NCBI GenBank assembly: GCA_937988695.1
Contig: CALKHM010000092.1
Span: forward strand, 1-29,220
From: an uncultured Microbacterium sp.
GTDB taxonomy: Bacteria > Actinomycetota > Actinomycetes > Actinomycetales > Microbacteriaceae
Direction of reading: 5' to 3'
DNA length: 29,220 nt
The notes below the pieces were generated by a model. That model ran no database searches. It was not told where the DNA came from and worked only from the letters and a program-made list of their open reading frames with translations. The translations under genes were made by a program, and so were the position numbers. Position 1 is the first letter of the stretch. Each line of letters begins with the position of its first letter. Positions 24,180-29,220 of this stretch are shown in pieces.

Positions 24180-25496
24180 TCACTCCTTGGCCAGCGCCGC
24201 ATCCATCTGCGTCGCCAGATCCTTCAGGACGCCGTCGACGGGCTGCGATCCGTCGAATGCCGATGGAAGCAGGTTCGCCTCCAAGGTGTTCCACGCGGCG
24301 GTGTTCTTCGAGATCGGCAGGGGCTTGGCGTAGTCCACCGCATCAAGGAAGACCTGCAGGTTCGCATCGGGCATCGACTTGGTGAACGCATCCTGCGTGC
24401 CGTTGAACGCGGGGATCACGGCGCCCAGATCGCCCTGCTGCTGCTGCGCCTGCTTGCCGGCCAGGTAGGCCTGAAGCGCCTGGGCGGCGGCCTTGTGTGT
24501 GGAGTTCGCCGCCACGACGTTGGCCACGCCGTGGATGACGGTGGCCTGCTGCTGGCCCTTGGGCAGCGGGATGACGACGACGTCCTTCTCCATGTCGGAG
24601 CCGGCAAGGGCGCCGCGGAACCAGCTGCCGCCCTGATACATGGCCAGCTTGCCCGACGTGAACCACTGGTCGGCGCCGGTGTCGGTGAGCTGTGCCATGC
24701 TCGGCGACGCCCCCGATGCGATGAGGTCGGTCCAGAACGCGATGCCGGCCTTGGCTGCGGGGGTGTCGTACTCCGACGTCTTCCCGTCCGCCGAGATCAC
24801 GTTGCCGCCGGCCTGGAAGATCGTGTCGTAGTAGGTGGTCTGCCCATCCATGCCGCCGGCGGCCCCATAGATGCCCTGCGCCTTGAGCTTGTGCGAGATC
24901 TCGGCGGAAAGGCTTTGGAAGTCGTCCCAGGTCCAGCCGTCCGTCGGCAGCGCCACGCGGGCCTTCTCGAACAGCGACTTGTTCGCCCAGATGGCGATGG
25001 TGTCGAAATCCTTCGGCACGCCGTACTGCACGTCGTCGTAGGTATACAGGTCGTTGAGCGCCTTCGAGTAGTTCGCGGGGTCGATCGCGCCCGCCTTCAC
25101 CTCGGCCGTGATCGGCTCGAGCTTGCCGTTGGAAGCGTAGAGCTGGAAGTTGGGACCGTTCATCCAGAAGAGGTCGGGGAGGGTGTTGCTGGACGCCTCG
25201 GTCTGCAGCTTCGTCCAGTAGGTGCCCCAGGGCGTGACGTCGACGTTGACCTTGATCTTGGGGTACTGCTCGTTGAAGCCCTCGAGGTTCGCCTTGATCG
25301 CTGCGACCTGGTTCTGGTCCCAGACCGCGTAGGTGAGCGTCGCGGCGGTGTCCTTGCCGACCGGTGCGGTCTGGGGCGCGTCGCCCCCGGCGTCGCCCGG
25401 CCCCGCGCAGCCGGCCAGCAGAAGGGTTGCGCAGGCAGCGCCGACGATCCCGAACAGCGCGCCGCGACGTGTGCGGCGCATCGTGGTGTGGTGCAT
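24180..25496 (-). CDS. Sugar ABC transporter substrate-binding lipoprotein (family 1)
   Basis: A 438-residue extracellular binding protein. The N-terminus has basic residues (7-11), a hydrophobic core and the lipobox LLAG-Cys30, so it should be lipid-anchored on the outer face of the membrane. The mature protein fits the family 1 solute-binding fold: TLTYAVWDQ, a FNEQYPKIKVNV segment, WDDF, GGSWF. It hands a sugar or oligosaccharide to the two permeases encoded downstream. A QAQQQQ stretch lies late in the protein. AAAGGAA precedes the ATG at 25496. The ligand is probably the glycoside cleaved by the GH4 enzyme (inference from neighbourhood). Confidence 0.93.
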   Translation of the reverse strand: MHHTTMRRTRRGALFGIVGAACATLLLAGCAGPGDAGGDAPQTAPVGKDTAATLTYAVWDQNQVAAIKANLEGFNEQYPKIKVNVDVTPWGTYWTKLQTEASSNTLPDLFWMNGPNFQLYASNGKLEPITAEVKAGAIDPANYSKALNDLYTYDDVQYGVPKDFDTIAIWANKSLFEKARVALPTDGWTWDDFQSLSAEISHKLKAQGIYGAAGGMDGQTTYYDTIFQAGGNVISADGKTSEYDTPAAKAGIAFWTDLIASGASPSMAQLTDTGADQWFTSGKLAMYQGGSWFRGALAGSDMEKDVVVIPLPKGQQQATVIHGVANVVAANSTHKAAAQALQAYLAGKQAQQQQGDLGAVIPAFNGTQDAFTKSMPDANLQVFLDAVDYAKPLPISKNTAAWNTLEANLLPSAFDGSQPVDGVLKDLATQMDAALAKE

Positions 25497-25812
25497 GTCA
25501 GTTCCTTTCCGATGCCGTCGGCGCGTCAGGACGCGGACGGAGTCTGTGCAGCGGGCCCGAACCACCGGTGACACGGCGAGCGCCTCGCGTGTCGGCCATC
25601 GCGCAAGGAGTGGGCCACGAGCGCTCCGCTGCCGCGTCGAGGACCCGAGATGCAACGGCCGTGCCGGTCGTCGCGTGCATTTCACCGCTCCCTTGCGTGA
25701 ATGTTCCGTTCATACTGACAACGCGGTCAGGAACGCACAAGCAATACGCAGAGAATCGTTCATTCGATCAATCGCAATGATCAACCGATCACCGCGGTCG
25801 CTCGAAGCGGTG
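25497..25812. promoter_or_regulatory. Leader and operator region of the ABC importer operon
   Basis: 316 bases without a convincing gene between the binding-protein start and the end of the amidohydrolase. An AT-richer segment at 25750-25785 holds AATCGTTCATTC (25754-25765) and CGCAATGATCA (25773-25783), words shared with the intergenic regions near 20050-20085 and 26935-27000. I could not settle on a -35/-10 pair. An open frame at 25498-25740 on the minus strand has no recognisable family and is probably not a gene. Confidence 0.4.
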
Positions 25813-26865
25813 TCAGAGCCCGAGGATCCGCGCGGCGTTTCCGCGGTACAGGCGCGCAAGCAGGGCGCCGTCGATGCCTGCGGCAGACACGGCCCACCGT
25901 CCCTGGGGCGGGATGGGAGCTCCTGGCGCGTAGTCGAACCCCTCGTCCGTCGACTCCAAGAACCGGAAGTGCAGGCGGTACTGCTCGTCGCTGGCCGGGT
26001 AGATGTCGGTGCCGAACAGCACGCGGTCGGGCCACGCCGCGACGAGCCGGGCGAAGCGCCGCGGCTGCCGGCCGAGCTCGGCCATCCGGCCGGCGATGTC
26101 GACGTGATAGTTCGGGGCGGCGGCCAGGAGGCGCTCGACGCGGTCGAGGTCTTCCGCGACGCATCCCATGTGCGCACCGATGAAGGTGGTGCCGGGGCAG
26201 GCGAGCACGAGCCGGGCGTGTGCGTCCAGCAACGCGTCGAAGGTGGGATAGCGGTCGTGGTCGCCGAACCACCAGGCGCGTTCGATGCGCAGCTCATCGA
26301 GCCGTTCGTTACGGGGATCCAGCGGCTCGAAGAAGGCGATCGGATCGGCCGTGTGGATGAGCACGGGCAGCCCGAGCTCGCCGGCGCGGCGCAGCACGGT
26401 GACGATCTGCGGGGCGTCGGGCATCACCAGCGCGCCTGCCGGACCGCGGAACCGCAGCCCGAGCGACTTCCAGACCTTCACGCCACGGGCGCCGCGGCGG
26501 GCGGCGTCCTCCAGCTGTGCGATGAGCAGCTGCACGCCCTCGGGATCCGCCAGCTGGGCCCAGTCGAGCTGGCAGAACGTGAAGAATCGTCCCGGGTAGG
26601 CGCGATCGTATCGATCGAGGTTCGCCTCCAGCTCGTCGGACCACATCCCGTCGAGGTTGACGATGGAATCGACGTGGCGCTCGTCCATCATGCGCACGAG
26701 GCCGGGGACGTCGTCGATCATCCAATCTCCGTCGGCGGTCAGCCAGCGCCCGAGATGGTTGTGCACATCGATGCACGGCACGGCCGGCACCGGCACGTCC
26801 GTGGTGCGAGTGCGCAACTGCCGCTGCGGCCTCCAATCCCGAAGACGGATGTCGTCGATGCTCAT
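25813..26865 (-). CDS. Amidohydrolase family protein (amidohydrolase_2, COG2159-like)
   Basis: A 350-residue TIM-barrel metal-dependent hydrolase. The metal-binding HxH is His35/His37 in CIDVHNHLG. Further likely ligands are a His in PVLIHTADP, a His in FIGAHMG and the late Asp in VLFGTDIYP, the order seen in the PF04909 group. This group contains hydrolases, decarboxylases and lactonases, so the reaction is open; lactone or amide hydrolysis of a sugar derivative would fit the neighbourhood. It is not of the NagA type. GAAGGGA lies four bases upstream of the ATG at 26865. An in-frame ATG at 26946 is unlikely because a 9-bp inverted repeat and operator sequences lie in between. It is divergent from the SIS gene. 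Confidence 0.85.
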   Translation of the reverse strand: MSIDDIRLRDWRPQRQLRTRTTDVPVPAVPCIDVHNHLGRWLTADGDWMIDDVPGLVRMMDERHVDSIVNLDGMWSDELEANLDRYDRAYPGRFFTFCQLDWAQLADPEGVQLLIAQLEDAARRGARGVKVWKSLGLRFRGPAGALVMPDAPQIVTVLRRAGELGLPVLIHTADPIAFFEPLDPRNERLDELRIERAWWFGDHDRYPTFDALLDAHARLVLACPGTTFIGAHMGCVAEDLDRVERLLAAAPNYHVDIAGRMAELGRQPRRFARLVAAWPDRVLFGTDIYPASDEQYRLHFRFLESTDEGFDYAPGAPIPPQGRWAVSAAGIDGALLARLYRGNAARILGL

Positions 26866-26885
26866 GTCGTCCCTTCGCGGCACTT

Positions 26886-26906
26886 CAGGCGGCCGATGGC
26901 CGCCTG
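26886..26906 (-). repeat. Perfect 9-bp inverted repeat in the amidohydrolase leader
   Basis: CAGGCGGCC (26886-26894) and GGCCGCCTG (26898-26906) are separated by three bases. The structure ends 20 bases before the amidohydrolase ATG, so as RNA it would form a very stable hairpin close to the ribosome site. As DNA it could be an operator. Confidence 0.5.
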
Positions 26907-26937
26907 CTCCCCAACCTTCTCCTGCATCGTTCGATCG

Positions 26938-27001
26938 CGCAATCATTCTCTCAATCAGAGTGAGCGATTAGCGCATTTTCTTTCGCAATCGCTCATTCTG
27001 A
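26938..27001. promoter_or_regulatory. Operator-like inverted repeat between amidohydrolase and SIS genes
   Basis: TCAGAGTGAGCGATTAGCG (26955-26973) is the inverse, with one substitution and a one-base insertion, of CGCAATCGCTCATTCTGA (26984-27001), around a ten-base AT-rich centre. A further CGCAATC occurs at 26938-26944. TTGAGA (minus strand, 26954-26949) could be the -35 of the leftward promoter. The position between divergent genes fits control of both by the DeoR protein or another local regulator. Confidence 0.5.
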
Positions 27002-27068
27002 GTCAGGATGGCGGACAGCGAGGCGGCATCGCCGCTGCTCAAACCGCATCCGCAGGGAGCATTGCACC

Positions 27069-27950
27069 ATGAACATCACGTCCACGGAGATCACCAGCCA
27101 GCCCGAGGTCTGGCGCCAGTCGCTCGCCGTGCTCGATCACGCGCGCGAGCTGCTGACGCGACCCGGAGAACGGGTGCTGGTGATCGGCTGCGGAACGTCG
27201 GCGTTCGTGGCCGAGTCGTTCGCGCTGCTGCGCGAGCAGGCGGGATTCGGCGAGACGGACGCCGCCTACGCGTCTGAGCCCCGCCCGTGGCGGCCGTACG
27301 ACGCCGTCATCGGCATCAGCCGCTCGGGCACGACCACCGAGGTGATCGCGGCGCTGGCCGGCGTGCCCCAGGGCGTCCGGCGGATCGTTGTCACCGGCGT
27401 CGAGGACTCGCCCGTCGCCCGGGCCGCCGATGACGTCTTGTTGCTCGACTTCGCCGACGAGCGATCGGTGGTGCAGACGCGGTTTCCCACGACCTTCCTG
27501 TTCCTGGCCCGCGCCGCCTTCGGCGAGGACGTCTCGACACTGCCCGACATGGCCGAAGCCGCGCTGGCCGCACCTGCCCCCCAGCCGCCCGACGGCTTCG
27601 ACCATGTCGTCTACCTCGGCCGTGGATGGACCTACGGGCTGGCGCAGGAGGCTGCGCTGAAGATCCGTGAGGCCGCGCAGGCATGGGCGGAGGCCTACCC
27701 GCTGCTCGACTATCGTCACGGGCCCCTCGCCGTTGCCCACCCGGGATCGCTGGTGTGGCTGCTGGGCACGCACGACGACGATCTCGCGCGAGAGATCGCC
27801 GCGACCGGGGCGACCGTGGTCTCCCGCGCCGCCGCCGATCCGCTCGTCGAGCTCGCGCTCGCGCAGCGCCTCGCGGTCGAGACAGCGGTCTCCCGCGGGC
27901 TCGACCCCGACAGCCCGCGGCGGCTGACCCGGTCGATCGTGCTCTCCTGA
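27069..27950 (+). CDS. SIS domain sugar isomerase/deaminase (AgaS/NagB-II-like)
   Basis: A 293-residue protein with two SIS (sugar isomerase) domains. The first has VIGCGTSAFVAES (38-50) and the phosphosugar loop GISRSGTTTE (82-91). The second has VYLGRGWTYGLAQEAALKIRE (181-201), with the conserved Glu of GlmS-like isomerases, and YRHGP (215-219). Members interconvert aldose and ketose phosphates, with or without release of ammonia from an amino sugar. In this cluster it would feed a ketose-6-phosphate to the adjacent kinase. It is shorter than typical AgaS (about 380 residues) and nearer to NagB-II (about 340). GGGAG lies nine bases before the ATG. Substrate, amino sugar or simple hexose, is undecided. 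Confidence 0.87.
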   Translation: MNITSTEITSQPEVWRQSLAVLDHARELLTRPGERVLVIGCGTSAFVAESFALLREQAGFGETDAAYASEPRPWRPYDAVIGISRSGTTTEVIAALAGVPQGVRRIVVTGVEDSPVARAADDVLLLDFADERSVVQTRFPTTFLFLARAAFGEDVSTLPDMAEAALAAPAPQPPDGFDHVVYLGRGWTYGLAQEAALKIREAAQAWAEAYPLLDYRHGPLAVAHPGSLVWLLGTHDDDLAREIAATGATVVSRAAADPLVELALAQRLAVETAVSRGLDPDSPRRLTRSIVLS

Positions 27951-27996
27951 CCTTGCGCGCGCGCCGTCTGCGCTGCACCATTCTCAAGGAGCCCGG

Positions 27997-28065
27997 ATGA
28001 TGACCTCGCACGCACCGGTCGGAAGCGCACCGACCCCGCCGACACCGATCGGGATGTCGCGATGA
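27997..28065 (+). CDS. Possible 22-residue leader peptide upstream of the PfkB kinase
   Basis: A tiny open frame starting ATGATG, five bases after a perfect AAGGAG, and encoding MMTSHAPVGSAP followed by a Pro/Thr-rich end. Its TGA overlaps the kinase ATG by four bases (ATGA), out of frame with it. The kinase itself has only a weak ribosome site (GGGA), so translation of this peptide may deliver ribosomes to the kinase. It could also be a degenerate remnant. Confidence 0.4.
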   Translation: MMTSHAPVGSAPTPPTPIGMSR

Positions 28066-29009
28066 GCGTGTCCCGCGTGCTCGTCGTCGGCGATGCCAAT
28101 CTCGATCTCGTGCTGCGTGGCGACGTGGTGCCGCGGTTCGGGCAGGCCGAGCAGCTGCTGGACGGCGCCGACCTCGTGCTGGGCTCGAGCGCCGGGATCG
28201 TCGCCGCGGGTCTGGCCCGCCTGGGCGTGGCCACGGCGCTTGCCGCACGCGTGGGCGCGGATCTGTTCGGCGTGCGCACGCGCGAGCTGCTGTCGGCGGC
28301 GGGGGTGGACACCTCCCACGTGCTCTCCTCGCCCGAGCCGACCGGTCTCTCGGTGATCTTGTCCGCGCCGGACGATCGGGCGATCCTCACGCTCGTCGGT
28401 GCGATCTCAGCGCTCTCCGACGCCGACGTGCAGAATGCGGCATCCGCTCTTGAACCGGCTCATGTGCACGTGGCCTCGTTCTTTCTCGTGCCAGCCGTCG
28501 CGGCGGCGCTCCCCGCTCGGCTGGAGTCCCTGCGCGCCGCGGGCATGACCACGAGCCTGGACACCAACTGGGATCCGTCCGGCCGGTGGGAGGGCGTGCG
28601 GGAGTGCCTTGCGTACCTCGATGTGCTGCTGCCCAACGCCGCCGAGGCGATGGCGTTGTCGCGCGCGATCGGCGACGACCCCGACGACCCGGAGGACGCC
28701 GCGCGCCGGCTCGCGGCGCGGGGGCCCGCCGTGGTCGTCAAAGACGGCTCCCGGGGCGGTTTCGCCGTGGCCGACGGATCGCTGGTGCGCGCCCCGAGCC
28801 GGCCGGTGCGGGTCGTGGACACCACCGGCGCCGGCGACAGCTTCGCCGCGGGATTCCTGGCCGCTCGTCTGGAGGGCAGGCCGCTTGCGGACGCCGTGCG
28901 CTGGGCGGTCGCCGCAGGATCGTTGTCCACCCGTGGCGTGGGAGGCACCGACGGGCAGCCCACGCGCGGCGAGCTGCTGGCCGCGCTGGGCGAGGGCGAC
29001 TCGTCGTGA
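28062..29009 (+). CDS. PfkB family carbohydrate kinase (ribokinase-like)
   Basis: A 315-residue ribokinase-fold sugar kinase. The C-terminal signature DTTGAGDSFAAGF starts at 253 and supplies the catalytic base Asp259 and the anion hole. VLVVGDANLDLVL (6-18) is the usual N-terminal strand, with Asp11 and Asp15 in the sugar-binding area. The first PfkB signature reads GSSAGIVAAGLARLG (41-55) and lacks the Asn usually found there, which may reflect an unusual sugar. It would phosphorylate a sugar or sugar derivative with ATP. It follows the SIS gene by 111 bases, and its start overlaps the stop of a small leader frame. The next kinase overlaps its stop (GTGA). Confidence 0.9.
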   Translation: MSVSRVLVVGDANLDLVLRGDVVPRFGQAEQLLDGADLVLGSSAGIVAAGLARLGVATALAARVGADLFGVRTRELLSAAGVDTSHVLSSPEPTGLSVILSAPDDRAILTLVGAISALSDADVQNAASALEPAHVHVASFFLVPAVAAALPARLESLRAAGMTTSLDTNWDPSGRWEGVRECLAYLDVLLPNAAEAMALSRAIGDDPDDPEDAARRLAARGPAVVVKDGSRGGFAVADGSLVRAPSRPVRVVDTTGAGDSFAAGFLAARLEGRPLADAVRWAVAAGSLSTRGVGGTDGQPTRGELLAALGEGDSS

Positions 29010-29220
29010 TCACCTGCCTTTCCCTGGGGCCGGCGCTGGATGTCACCTACGGCGTTGCGAGTCTGCGTGTGGGGGAGATCCATCGTCCGACCTGGCAGCT
29101 GGCCCTCCCCGGCGGCAAGGCTGTCAACGTGGCTCGTGCGCTGCACACGCTCGGCACCGCCGCCCGGGTGATCCTGCCGCTGGGGGGCCCGGTCGGACAG
29201 CTCGTGCAGGCGGGGCTGGA
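29006..29220 (+). CDS. 1-phosphofructokinase/tagatose-6-phosphate kinase family protein, N-terminal part
   Basis: The first 71 residues of a second PfkB-superfamily kinase, cut by the window end. It begins with GTG (MITCLSLGPALDVTY) and contains LPGGKAVNVARALHTLG (about 34-50), the first signature of the FruK/LacC/PfkB phosphosugar subgroup rather than the ribokinase subgroup. These enzymes phosphorylate fructose-1-phosphate, fructose-6-phosphate or tagatose-6-phosphate to the bisphosphate. That product is the substrate of the class II aldolase at 21433-22275. The start overlaps the preceding kinase stop by four bases (GTGA), so they are co-translated. Confidence 0.85.
   Translation, partial: MITCLSLGPALDVTYGVASLRVGEIHRPTWQLALPGGKAVNVARALHTLGTAARVILPLGGPVGQLVQAGL

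Noticed and set aside
25498..25740. 80-codon frame on the minus strand upstream of the sugar-binding protein
   Set aside because: No recognisable family or ribosome site, and it lies in the likely leader of the ABC operon.

Overview
The window looks like a chromosomal segment of a high-GC Gram-positive actinobacterium, most likely a Microbacteriaceae member close to Microbacterium. That rests on high GC, strong G/C third-position bias, frequent GGATGC/GCATCC words, purine-rich Shine-Dalgarno sites and gene families typical of soil and plant-associated actinobacteria. The genus is an inference. I see no rRNA, tRNA, CRISPR array, insertion sequence or phage gene. Almost everything is catabolism: transporters, enzymes and local regulators arranged as three adjacent modules.

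Region 1 (1-1578): the end of a TRIC/UPF0126-type membrane channel gene and a stand-alone Gfo/Idh/MocA oxidoreductase, which converges on the next operon.

Region 2 (1579-13473), TetR module. A leftward five-gene operon encodes a CoA-thioester route: crotonase-type hydratase, MaoC hydratase, NDP-forming acyl-CoA synthetase, FabG-like SDR and thiolase. A tetR gene follows. A rightward five-gene operon then encodes an SDR, an APC permease, a DUF5107/mutarotase-fold protein, an M24 metallopeptidase-family hydrolase and an enolase-superfamily enzyme. The same 17-bp operator (16/17 identical) sits in the -35/-10 spacer of both operon promoters, so one TetR protein probably controls all ten genes. 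Their substrate cannot be named from sequence.

Region 3 (13562-19135), LysR module. An APC permease (leftward) diverges from lysR, followed by a class III aminotransferase and an aldehyde dehydrogenase. A 39-bp block (36/39 identical) lies about 100 bp upstream of both the permease and the aminotransferase starts, in the same orientation toward each, followed by similarly placed TTGNCG boxes. This suggests one LysR regulon that imports an amine or amino acid, transaminates it to an aldehyde and oxidises the aldehyde.

Region 4 (19222-29220, running off the end), carbohydrate module. It holds a DeoR repressor, a GH4 glycosidase, a class II ketose-bisphosphate aldolase, a CUT1 ABC importer (binding lipoprotein and two permeases, no ATPase), an amidohydrolase_2 protein, a SIS-domain isomerase/deaminase and two PfkB-family kinases (the second truncated by the window end). 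Together these could form a closed route: import, glycoside cleavage, phosphorylation, isomerisation, second phosphorylation, aldol cleavage. The three intergenic regions share AT-rich operator-like words plausible for the DeoR protein.
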